Shown here piece by piece: positions 40,890 through 47,904 of a stretch of DNA of 47,904 nucleotides. Origin of the DNA: Streptomyces hygroscopicus subsp. hygroscopicus (GTDB lineage Bacteria; Actinomycetota; Actinomycetes; Streptomycetales; Streptomycetaceae); the NCBI RefSeq assembly GCF_001553455.1, contig NZ_BBOX01000120.1:1-47904 (forward strand). Reading direction: 5' to 3'. The notes beneath the pieces were generated by a model. It was not told the DNA's origin, ran no database searches, and saw only the letters and a list, made by a program, of their open reading frames with translations. A program made the translations under genes and the position numbers. Position 1 is the first letter of the stretch. Each line of letters begins with the position of its first letter.

Positions 40890-42485
40890 GTGACCGAGCC
40901 GCACGATGGCGATCCACCCCCGGGTCTCGATCTGACCACCGCCGAATGGGGCATGTGGCAGGCGTTCCGCAACGGCAGTACCCATGATCTGCGCACCTCG
41001 CACCCCCAGCGGAACGACCCCTCCGGCCCGTACGCCTGGGGCCCGGAGCGCAGTGTCCGCGCCCGGGTCGTGGCGCTCCTGCTGCTGGACGGGCCGTCGG
41101 CGCAGCCGGGCCGGGTCGCCGCGCTCAAGCTCAACGGGGTGCACATCACCGGCACGCTCGACCTGGCCGGCGGAAACATCGAGCCGTACGTGGAGCTGAA
41201 GAACTGCCGTTTCGAGCGGGAGGTGCTGCTCCCCGAGGCGCAGTTCACCACCCTGCGCCTGGTGGGCTGCGCCCTCCCCCGGCTGGAGGCGGCCCGGCTG
41301 CGCACCGAGGGCGATCTGCATCTGCCGCGCTGTGTGGTCGAGCACGGGATCCGGCTCACCGACGCCCACATCGGCACCGATTTACTGCTCAACCAGCTCA
41401 TCGTGCGCCGCGACCGCCGGGGGATGTCGATCAGCGCCGACGGGCTGACCGTCGGCCAGGACTTCCAGGCCGACATGATCGAGTCGTATGGCGAGCTGAG
41501 CCTGCGCGGGGCGCAGATCGGGGTGTCACTCAGCCTGCGCGGCAGTCGGCTGCGCAACCCTTACGGCCGTCGCGCGCTCAACGCACCGCAGCTGACCGTG
41601 GAGCGCAGCCTCTATCTCACCGCGGGCGGGGTGAGCACGTACTCCAGCGGCTCCACCCCGCCGTACGGCACCGCCTCCACCCCGACCCGCGGCACCCGTA
41701 TCCAGCGCTTCGAATGCGAGGGCGGGGTCCGGCTCGACGACGGACGGATCGGCGACGCCATCGACCTGGACCAGGCCCGCTTCATCATGGAGAACGACCA
41801 GGAGCTCTCGCTGCGCCGGGTGCAGACCCCCGAGCTGCGCTTCCTCGGGGAGCGGCCGCAGCGCGGACGGGTGATCCTCTCCGGCGCCCGGGTGGTGAAC
41901 CTGGTCGACTCGTCGGTGAGCTGGCCGGGGCCGGGCGGGCTGACGATGGCCGGGTTCAGCTATGAGTGCCTGATCCCGCGCGGCCACTTCCCGCTGGCCC
42001 GGCGGCTGGAGTGGGTGGCCGCCGCGACCCCCGAGTACGCGCCCGAGCCGTACGAGATGCTGGCCAACACGTTGCGGGCCAGCGGCGAGGACGCCGACGC
42101 ACGCGAGGTGCTGCTCGCCAAGCAGCGCCGCCGCCGGGAGACGCTGCCGCTCGCCGGGAAGTTATGGGGCTTCCTCCAGGACTGGACGGTGGCCTACGGA
42201 TACCGTCCGGGCCGGGCGGCGGTGTGGATGGCGGTGCTGTGGGCGGTCGGCTCGGTGTTCTTCGCCCACAACCGGCCGGAGGCGCTGAAGCCGGACGAAT
42301 CCCCGCACTGGAACGCCTCGCTCTACACGCTCGACCTGCTGATCCCGGTCATCGACCTGGGCATGGACGGCTACTGGAAACCCGAGGGCGCGGTCCAGTG
42401 GGCGTCCATCATCATGATCCTGCTGGGCTGGGTGCTGGCCACCGCCGTCGCCGCCGGCGCCTCCCGACTGCTGCGGCGCCAGTGA
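40890..42485 (+). CDS. Membrane protein with beta-helix-like repeats
   Basis: The 531-residue protein has an N-terminal half (about 50-370) of short beta-helix-like repeats, for example LKLNGVHITGTLDLAGGNI, LSLRGAQIGVSLSLRGSRL and RLDDGRIGDAIDLDQARF, reminiscent of pentapeptide or bactofilin-like folds, then two C-terminal transmembrane helices (about 445-463 and 508-528) with an extracytoplasmic loop. Similar streptomycete proteins are sometimes labelled membrane-associated oxidoreductases, but no nucleotide- or flavin-binding motif is visible. The GTG at 40890 has GGAGGGG upstream. Function unknown. Confidence 0.85.
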   Translation: MTEPHDGDPPPGLDLTTAEWGMWQAFRNGSTHDLRTSHPQRNDPSGPYAWGPERSVRARVVALLLLDGPSAQPGRVAALKLNGVHITGTLDLAGGNIEPYVELKNCRFEREVLLPEAQFTTLRLVGCALPRLEAARLRTEGDLHLPRCVVEHGIRLTDAHIGTDLLLNQLIVRRDRRGMSISADGLTVGQDFQADMIESYGELSLRGAQIGVSLSLRGSRLRNPYGRRALNAPQLTVERSLYLTAGGVSTYSSGSTPPYGTASTPTRGTRIQRFECEGGVRLDDGRIGDAIDLDQARFIMENDQELSLRRVQTPELRFLGERPQRGRVILSGARVVNLVDSSVSWPGPGGLTMAGFSYECLIPRGHFPLARRLEWVAAATPEYAPEPYEMLANTLRASGEDADAREVLLAKQRRRRETLPLAGKLWGFLQDWTVAYGYRPGRAAVWMAVLWAVGSVFFAHNRPEALKPDESPHWNASLYTLDLLIPVIDLGMDGYWKPEGAVQWASIIMILLGWVLATAVAAGASRLLRRQ

Positions 42486-42519
42486 AAGGGGACGCGCGGG
42501 GCCATTAGGCTTACGCCCC

Positions 42520-43260
42520 GTGACCTCCGCGCGCCTTCCGCTCTTCCCGCTGAACACGGTGCTGTTCCCGGGGCTCGTCATGCCCCTGAACGTCTTCGAG
42601 CAGCGGTACCGCTCCCTGATGCGCGACCTGTCCGCGCTTCCCGAGGACGCGCCGCGCCGGTTCGGGGTGATCGCGATCCGGGACGGCCACGAGGTCGCCC
42701 CGAGCGCGCTCGGCCTCCCGGACTCCGGCACGCTGCCGGACCCCGGCCCCACGGCCGGGTTCGGCCCGGACCCCGCCAAGTCCTTCCATTCGGTGGGCTG
42801 TGTGGCGGACGCGGCCACCATCCGGGAGCAGAAGGACGGCACCTTCGAGGTGCTGGCCACCGGCACCACCCGCTTCGAGCTGCTCTCCGTGGACTCCTCG
42901 GGCCCCTATCTGACGGCCGAGGTCAAGGAGCTGGAGGAGGAACCGGGCGAGGGCGCCGGGGCGCTGGCCTCGGGGGTCGTCCGGGCCTTCCGGATGTACC
43001 AGAAGCGGCTCGCGGGCGCCCGTGAGCGGACCCTGGCGGCCGAGCAGGACCTGCCGGGCGAACCGTCCGTGCTGTCCTATCTGGTGGCGGCCGCGGCGGT
43101 GCTCGACACGCCCGCGAAGCAGCGGCTGCTCCAGGCGCCCGACACCGCGAGCCGGCTGGCCGAGGAGCTGAAACTCCTCCGCGCCGAGAGCGCGGTCATC
43201 GGTAAGCTCCCGTCGCTCCCCGCCGTCGATCTGACCCGCCGCCCCACCAGCCCCAACTGA
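42520..43260 (+). CDS. LON peptidase substrate-binding domain protein
   Basis: The 246-residue protein opens with the Lon N-terminal domain signature LPLFPLNTVLFPGLVMPLNVFEQRYRSLMRD (6-36), then FGVIAIRDGHEV, VGCVADAATIREQKDGTFEVLATGTTRFELL and a helical C-terminal part. It lacks the AAA+ and protease domains, so it is a stand-alone substrate-binding module of unknown partner. TAGGCT eight bases before the GTG start suggests a nearly leaderless transcript. Confidence 0.92.
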   Translation: MTSARLPLFPLNTVLFPGLVMPLNVFEQRYRSLMRDLSALPEDAPRRFGVIAIRDGHEVAPSALGLPDSGTLPDPGPTAGFGPDPAKSFHSVGCVADAATIREQKDGTFEVLATGTTRFELLSVDSSGPYLTAEVKELEEEPGEGAGALASGVVRAFRMYQKRLAGARERTLAAEQDLPGEPSVLSYLVAAAAVLDTPAKQRLLQAPDTASRLAEELKLLRAESAVIGKLPSLPAVDLTRRPTSPN

Positions 43261-43271
43261 CGCAGGCGAAC

Positions 43272-43769
43272 ATGGCCAAGAAGCCCAAGAAGACCTCCGC
43301 GGGCACCCCCGCCACCACCGCGCTGACCGCCGCGGGCACCGACTTCACCCTCCACTCCTACGAGCACGACCCGGCCGCCCCCTCCTACGGCGAGGAGGCC
43401 GCCCAGGCGCTCGGCGTGGAACCGGGCCGGGTCTTCAAGACCCTGGTCGCCAGCGTCGACGACCGCCTTACGGTCGCCATCGTCCCGGTCTCGGCCACGC
43501 TCGACCTCAAGGCGCTCGCCTCGGCGGTGGGCGGGAAGCGCGCCACGATGGCGGACCCCACGGTGGCCGAGCGCACCACGGGCTATGTGCGGGGCGGGAT
43601 CTCGCCGCTCGGCCAGCGCAAGCGCCTTCCCACGGCCCTGGACGAGTCGGCCACCGGCTACGGGACGATCTGTGTCTCGGCGGGCCGGCGCGGGCTGGAG
43701 GTCGAGCTGTCGCCCAAGGACCTGGCGTCGCTGACCGACGCGGTGGTGGCGCCGATCGCCCGCTCGTAG
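43272..43769 (+). CDS. ybaK: Cys-tRNA(Pro) deacylase
   Basis: YbaK (165 residues) hydrolyses Cys-tRNA(Pro) formed by prolyl-tRNA synthetase errors. The essential lysine is K56 (GRVFKTLVA), and GGISPLGQRKRLPT (about 107-120) and the C-terminal GLEVELSPKDL are typical. The ATG at 43272 starts 12 bases after the upstream gene's stop, so the two are probably cotranscribed. Confidence 0.95.
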   Translation: MAKKPKKTSAGTPATTALTAAGTDFTLHSYEHDPAAPSYGEEAAQALGVEPGRVFKTLVASVDDRLTVAIVPVSATLDLKALASAVGGKRATMADPTVAERTTGYVRGGISPLGQRKRLPTALDESATGYGTICVSAGRRGLEVELSPKDLASLTDAVVAPIARS

Positions 43770-44476
43770 CGGCCCCGGCCCCGGAGTCCCGTGTGCGGTC
43801 GCCCGGGGCGTGTTCGGCCGGCAGATGGGCGTCCGACCACGCCGAGAGCGGCCCCGGCCCCGGGCCTCCCGTCGGTCGCCCCGCCGCACCGCGCCGCGCC
43901 GCCCATGTCGTACGCGGCGGCCATGGGGCGGTCACCCGGACGGACGCGGCCCGGACGGACCACCGTACGCGGCAGCCACGGGGCGGACACCCACCACGGG
44001 TCAGTCACCCGGACGGACACGGCCCGGACGCCCCACCGAGGCGGACGGACCCGCCCCTGGCCGGACCCCCGCCGGGCATGACGGACCCCACCGGGCCGGA
44101 CGGAACGCCGGGGCAAGCGCCCCACCGGGGCGGACGGACCGCCGGGGCGAGCGCCCGCCGCGCCGCCCATGTCATACACGGCGGCCACGGGGCGGACACC
44201 CACCACGGGTCAGTCACCCGTACGGACGGACGCGGCCCGGACGGACCCCCGTCGACCCGGACGCCCCGCCGGGCCGGACGGACCGCCGGGTCTGACAGAC
44301 CCCCACCGGGCCTGACAGACCACGCCGGGCCGGGTCCGACCGTCGGGGCGGACGGACCGCGCCGGGCCGGGTCCGACCGTCGGGGCGGACGGACCCCGCC
44401 GGGCCGAGCGCCCGCCGGGGCCGCTATCCGCCCCGCCGGGGCCGCTGGCCGCCCACCTGGGCCGCTGTCCGGGGTT
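43770..44476. repeat. Repeat-filled spacer of about 700 bp
   Basis: A perfect 36-base direct repeat starts at 43976 and 44185 (GGGGCGGACACCCACCACGG within it), and a 36-base unit recurs in tandem at 44323 and 44360. Related blocks containing CGCCGCCCATGTC and ACGGACGCGGCCCGGACGG surround them. Frames here give Gly/Arg/Pro-rich sequence; no gene is assigned. Confidence 0.8.
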
Positions 44477-45241
44477 CTAGCGCGCTCCCGGCGTCGCCGG
44501 GGACGGCAGGGCCGGCTCCGGGTCGCGGGGGCCGAACAGCCCCGTCAGCACCAGGTGGACCACCATGGCCGCCACCGACCACGCCAGCAGCGCGCCCTTC
44601 GCGCCCAGCTTCAGCGGCCCGTCGAAGGTGACGCCCTTGCCGACCGACTTGGCGTGCGCCACGACGTCCGAGGTGGGGCCCAGCCACACGCCCAGCCGCC
44701 AGGCGATCACCGAGGCGAGCACCCCGCCGATCGCCAGTCCGATGACCAGCGCGATACCACCGTGGCGGAAGAGCAGGAAGACGACGACGGCCGAGACGAC
44801 GCCGAAGGCGAGTCCGAGCAGCGTGAACACACCGTCCGCGCCGATCGCGTCCTCCCCTTCCGAGTTCTTCAGGTAGACGGCGGAGCCGTCCGAGATCAGG
44901 GGCACCTTCGGCGCCAGCCACAGCCACAGCAGCCCGAGGAGCACCCCCGCCACCGCCACCGCGATGGCCACCAGCGACGCCTGCACCAGTTCGGCGCGCA
45001 GCTCGGGTCCGGGCTCGGAGTGCTCGGGGCGCTCGGCGTGACCGGAATACCCGGCCCCGCCGGACTGCTCCGGATACCCGGAAGGCTGGCCGGGCTGCCC
45101 GGGCTGGCCGGGGTGGCCGGGATGCCCGGGGTGCCCGTAGGGCGGCACCGAGGAGTTCCCGGAAGGCTGCCCCTGGGACTGGCCCCCGGCGGGATCGTCG
45201 TGCGGCGAAGGCTGATCATGCGGCGTCAACGGTGCGGTCAC
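44477..45241 (-). CDS. DUF2567-like membrane protein
   Basis: The 254-residue protein has a Pro/Gly/Gln-rich N-terminal segment (HPGHPGHPGQPGQPGQP repeats, 1-85), four predicted membrane helices (about 91-112, 143-163, 166-190, 222-243) and a loop PKVPLISDGSAVYLKNSEGEDAIGADG. The pattern resembles the DUF2567 family of actinobacteria; function unknown. The GTG at 45241 is the first start giving this composition. It lies downstream of the ABC permease gene on the same strand. Confidence 0.75.
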   Translation of the reverse strand: MTAPLTPHDQPSPHDDPAGGQSQGQPSGNSSVPPYGHPGHPGHPGQPGQPGQPSGYPEQSGGAGYSGHAERPEHSEPGPELRAELVQASLVAIAVAVAGVLLGLLWLWLAPKVPLISDGSAVYLKNSEGEDAIGADGVFTLLGLAFGVVSAVVVFLLFRHGGIALVIGLAIGGVLASVIAWRLGVWLGPTSDVVAHAKSVGKGVTFDGPLKLGAKGALLAWSVAAMVVHLVLTGLFGPRDPEPALPSPATPGAR

Positions 45242-45300
45242 CCCGTCATCGTGCCAGGCGGACGGCGTACATCGGTCGGCGGGAGGTTCGCTGCGGCGCG

Positions 45301-46218
45301 TCACCGCACGGCCGCCCGCCGGTAGGCCCAGGTCGCCGCGGCGAGGGACACCACGGCCACCCCCGCGCACACCCCGAGGTCGGCGCAGATCGCCCACCAG
45401 TCGGGCTGCCCGTCGAAGGCGCGGGCCAGGGCCTCCACACCGTACGTCGACGGCAGCAGATCACGCGCGTACGACACTACCTGCGGCATCCGGGCCGCGG
45501 GCAACACCCCCAGCAGCAGCGCGGCGGACATCCCCAGCTGTCCGCACAGCGTGGCGAGCTCCTGGCGCGGCGCGAGCAGCCCCAGCGCGGCGCCGAGTCC
45601 GGCGAGGGCGGCGCCGGAGAGCGGGATCACGGCGAGGAGGATCCACAGGTGCGCCATGGGCAGCTGGAAGAGCGCACTGCCCATGACCGCGGTGACGGCG
45701 GTCCCGGGCACGGTGAAGGAGGCGTACGCGGCGGCCGCCCCGAGCACCACGGCCGCGGGCGGCACCGGCAGCGTCGCGTAGTGGTCGAGCCCGCCGCTGG
45801 CGCGCAGCTGGCCGAAGTACTGGGCGAGCAGGTTGAGCGCCACGAAGGCCACGACGAGCACGCTCGACCCGGCCACCACCGACCGGGCCTCGCTGCCGCC
45901 GTCCACCACCCCGCGCATCAGGATCATGATCCCGACGGACTGGAAGGTCGCCACGAACAGCAGCGGTATCCGGGCCACCCGGGCCCGCGAGAGCTGGGCG
46001 CGGTAGACCGCGGCCAGCGCGGGGAGGAGCCGGGCCCGCGCCGCCAGCGGCGCGGGCATGTCACCGGCCTCACCGGACGTCCCCGAGCCATCGGAAGCGC
46101 CGGGGACACCGGAGGCACCACGGGCACCGGACGCACCGGACAGCCCGGCCGGCGCGTCGGACACACCAGGCACACCAGCGGTCCCGGACGCACCGGACAG
46201 GGCGGGCACGACACTCAC
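45301..46218 (-). CDS. ABC-2 type transporter permease
   Basis: The 305-residue membrane subunit has six predicted helices between about 85 and 300 (for example LLFVATFQSVGIMIL, SVLVVAFVALNLLAQYF, AHLWILLAVIPLSGAALAGLGAALGLL, LGMSAALLLGVLPAA) and ARMPQVVSYARDLLPSTYGVEALARAF, as in ABC-2 drug or lipid exporters. Before the first helix there is a 55-residue Gly-rich leader with collagen-like GASGARGASGVPGAS repeats. The GTG at 46218 has GAGGAG upstream. It pairs with the ATPase gene to its right. Confidence 0.9.
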   Translation of the reverse strand: MSVVPALSGASGTAGVPGVSDAPAGLSGASGARGASGVPGASDGSGTSGEAGDMPAPLAARARLLPALAAVYRAQLSRARVARIPLLFVATFQSVGIMILMRGVVDGGSEARSVVAGSSVLVVAFVALNLLAQYFGQLRASGGLDHYATLPVPPAAVVLGAAAAYASFTVPGTAVTAVMGSALFQLPMAHLWILLAVIPLSGAALAGLGAALGLLAPRQELATLCGQLGMSAALLLGVLPAARMPQVVSYARDLLPSTYGVEALARAFDGQPDWWAICADLGVCAGVAVVSLAAATWAYRRAAVR

Positions 46219-46293
46219 GTTGCGCTGCTCCTCTTCGCCTCTACGGCTTGGTTACGGTCACGGTCACCGGCGCGTTCACCGCCGCCCCGGCGG

Positions 46294-47334
46294 TCACGCC
46301 TTCACCAGCCCCTCCGCGCCCTCCGCACGGCCGCCCAGGGCGATGTACACATCCTCCAGGCTCGGTGTGGCAAGGGTGAAATCGTCCAGCGCGGCGAAGG
46401 CGGGACCACCGGTGACGGTGGCGATGGCGGCGCGTGCGGCCTCGGGCGGGAGCCGGAGCGTCCAGCGCCGCCCGGTGACGCCATCGGCGGACCGGGCCGC
46501 CTCGGCGGCCTTCCGCAGGTCGGCGACCTCGGGCACGTCCAGCGGCGGCTCGGCGCGCCACACCAGCTCCAGCCGCACCTCGTCGGCGACCAGCGCCTTG
46601 AGCCCGGTGGGCGTGTCGCAGGCGATGACCCGGCCGCGGTCCAGCACCGCGACCCGGTCCAGCACCGTTTCCGCCTCGATCACGTTGTGGGTGACCAGCA
46701 GCACCGTCACCCCCCGTTCGGCCCGCCGCCGGTCCACGGCCGCCCATACGGCGCGCCGGGCGACGGGGTCCATTCCGGTGGTGGGCTCGTCCAGCACCAG
46801 CAGCGGCCGTTCCCCGACCAGCGCGGCGGCGACGCAGGCCAGCCGCCGCTGACCTCCGGAGAGCTTCTTCAGCGGCCGCCCGGCGAGTTCCCCGAGCCCC
46901 AGTTCCTCGATCACCGCGTCCCGCTCGGCACGGGCCGCGCGGGTGTCCAGTCCGCGCAGCCGCGCGGTGGTCTCGGCGGCGAGGGAGACGGTCAGCTCGT
47001 CCAGCGCGGTCGAGTCCTGGCCGAGGTAGCCCAGCAGCCGGGCGGCGCGCTCGGGGTGGCGCACGAGGTCGTGGCCGAGCACCCGCACCCGGCCCTCATC
47101 GGGCCGCAGCAGGCCGGTGAGCTGCCGTACCAGGGTGGACTTGCCGGCGCCGTTGGGCCCGAGCAGCCCGAAGACCTCGCCGCGCACCACGTCGAGGTCG
47201 ATGCCGTCGCTGGCCCGGACCGCGGGCGTGGCGGGCGCGCCGCGCCGGCCGCGCGCCGCGGGATAGGTCTTGACCAGGCCGCGCACGGTGCACACCAGAT
47301 CGCCACTCGTCGCCTGTTTCGCGCCCGTCCTCAC
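46294..47334 (-). CDS. ABC transporter ATP-binding protein
   Basis: The 346-residue ATPase has Walker A GPNGAGKST (59-67), the Q-loop GYLGQD, signature LSGGQ (158-162), Walker B LLVLDEP (178-184) and H-loop THN. The C-terminal 100 residues form the accessory domain typical of DrrA/NatA-type exporters. It energises the ABC-2 permease encoded 75 bases downstream. The GTG at 47334 lies eight bases after TACCCT, so it may be leaderless. Substrate unknown. Confidence 0.94.
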   Translation of the reverse strand: MRTGAKQATSGDLVCTVRGLVKTYPAARGRRGAPATPAVRASDGIDLDVVRGEVFGLLGPNGAGKSTLVRQLTGLLRPDEGRVRVLGHDLVRHPERAARLLGYLGQDSTALDELTVSLAAETTARLRGLDTRAARAERDAVIEELGLGELAGRPLKKLSGGQRRLACVAAALVGERPLLVLDEPTTGMDPVARRAVWAAVDRRRAERGVTVLLVTHNVIEAETVLDRVAVLDRGRVIACDTPTGLKALVADEVRLELVWRAEPPLDVPEVADLRKAAEAARSADGVTGRRWTLRLPPEAARAAIATVTGGPAFAALDDFTLATPSLEDVYIALGGRAEGAEGLVKA

Positions 47335-47399
47335 GAGCTATGAGGGTACGCGCCCGGACACCCGCGCCCGCTCCCGGGGCCACGCCCCCGGCGGGAGCG

Positions 47400-47904
47400 C
47401 TACTCCCCGGCCGGGGCGTGCTCGGCGGCCGAACGCAGGTCGATCTCGCGCCAGAAGCCCGCCCGGATCGCGTAGCGGTCGTGCTCGTCGATCTGGTCGT
47501 CCTTGTGGGCCAGCAGGCCGAAGCGGGCGGCGTAGCGCAGCAGTTCGCCGTCGATGCGGTGCGGGATGCGGGGGTACTCCGTGGAGAGCTGGTGCAGATG
47601 GCCGGGATCGGCGAGCCGGTCGGTCCAGCGCCGGGCGAAGACCTGGCCGACCTCGAACGGGTCGCCGCTGACGGCGGTGATGTCCTCCTCGCGGTCGGCC
47701 CAGCGCTGCTCGGCGCTGGTGAGCTGGGCCAGCATGGGGAGGTTGGCGGTCTCCGGCGGCTCTCCCGCCCCGGCGCCGGGGCCCCGGTCGATCCAGCCCT
47801 TGTCGGAGGACCAGCGCAGGGTGGCGCCGGCCGGCTGCCGCTCCGTCTGGCCGCCCGGCCCGGCCGGGCCGCGGCCCAGGTCGGCGAGGTCCTTGGGGGT
47901 CGGC
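47400..47904 (-). CDS. Conserved hypothetical protein, partial (5' end outside window)
   Basis: The open frame continues without a stop to the right edge, so at least 167 codons are present and the start is beyond the window. Visible segments are DLGRGPAGPGG, LRWSSDKGWIDRG, TSAEQRWADREEDITAVSGDPFEVGQVFARRWTDRL, LSTEYPRIPHRIDGELLRYAARFGLLAHKDDQIDEHDRYAIRAGFWREIDLR. It is predicted soluble. I do not recognise a named domain; no function is proposed. Confidence 0.75.
   Translation of the reverse strand, partial: PTPKDLADLGRGPAGPGGQTERQPAGATLRWSSDKGWIDRGPGAGAGEPPETANLPMLAQLTSAEQRWADREEDITAVSGDPFEVGQVFARRWTDRLADPGHLHQLSTEYPRIPHRIDGELLRYAARFGLLAHKDDQIDEHDRYAIRAGFWREIDLRSAAEHAPAGE

Noticed and set aside
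43658..44206. Minus-strand frame with repeated YDMGGAA and VTDPWWVSAPW segments
   Set aside because: The repetition reflects the direct DNA repeats; there is no domain, plausible ribosome site or conserved neighbour role.
43793..45325. A 510-codon plus-strand frame through the repeat spacer and over the DUF2567-like gene
   Set aside because: The first half is repeat-derived Gly/Arg/Pro sequence and the second half is antisense to a membrane protein gene.

Overview
This is a chromosomal window from a high-GC actinomycete, almost certainly a Streptomyces: third-codon G/C bias is extreme, GTG starts are common, genes are coupled by ATGA/GTGA overlaps, and the gene set is typical of that genus (bifunctional PriA in place of HisA, TrpM, HGxxPAAW and DUF2752 proteins, F420-type oxidoreductase, trypsin of the S. 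griseus type). No tRNA, rRNA, CRISPR array, integrase or intact insertion sequence was seen.

Left part (1-8049): an M1 aminopeptidase (pepN) and an AroQ-type chorismate mutase on the minus strand, a VOC-fold protein, a secreted trypsin, a zinc-metalloprotease-like protein with a C-terminal zinc ribbon, and a small flavin/F420-type oxidoreductase. These genes are separated by long spacers filled with degenerate GC-rich tandem repeats.

Central minus-strand block (8050-24649): read in the direction of transcription (right to left) it holds hisI, trpE, a Trp-operon-associated membrane protein, an HGxxPAAW protein, a DUF2752 protein, trpC, trpM, trpB, trpA, a membrane-anchored DsbA-like thioredoxin protein, lgt, a VIT1-type metal transporter, and then the large and small glutamate synthase subunits gltB and gltD. 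Glutamate synthase, tryptophan and histidine synthesis and chorismate mutase all concern nitrogen donor or aromatic amino acid flow.

Variable stretch (24827-34655): a proline-rich septum-formation-type membrane protein, a 144-bp tandem duplication, a TIGR03085 protein, then a region that looks accessory. It carries a 5'-truncated leuA facing a 5'-truncated gntR-type gene (a deletion scar), a secreted GH114 protein, an SDR oxidoreductase, an RsbW-like ATPase divergent from a GntR/UTRA regulator with three copies of a TCTCTAGAGA operator between them, and an ECF-like sigma factor coupled to a CU044_5270-type membrane protein.

Right part (34874-47904): the main histidine operon on the minus strand, hisD-hisC-hisB-small membrane protein-hisH-priA-ridA-hisF, most genes overlapping by 4-10 bases; then on the plus strand a beta-helix-like membrane protein, a LON-substrate-binding-domain protein and YbaK; then on the minus strand a partial conserved protein entering at the window edge, an ABC exporter pair and a DUF2567-like membrane protein.

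No clearly novel multi-gene system was found. The most interesting signals are the leuA/gntR deletion scar, the GntR operator array, a GlnR-box-like element upstream of gltB, operator-like repeats upstream of trpC and hisD, and the unusual wealth of different minisatellites in almost every spacer.
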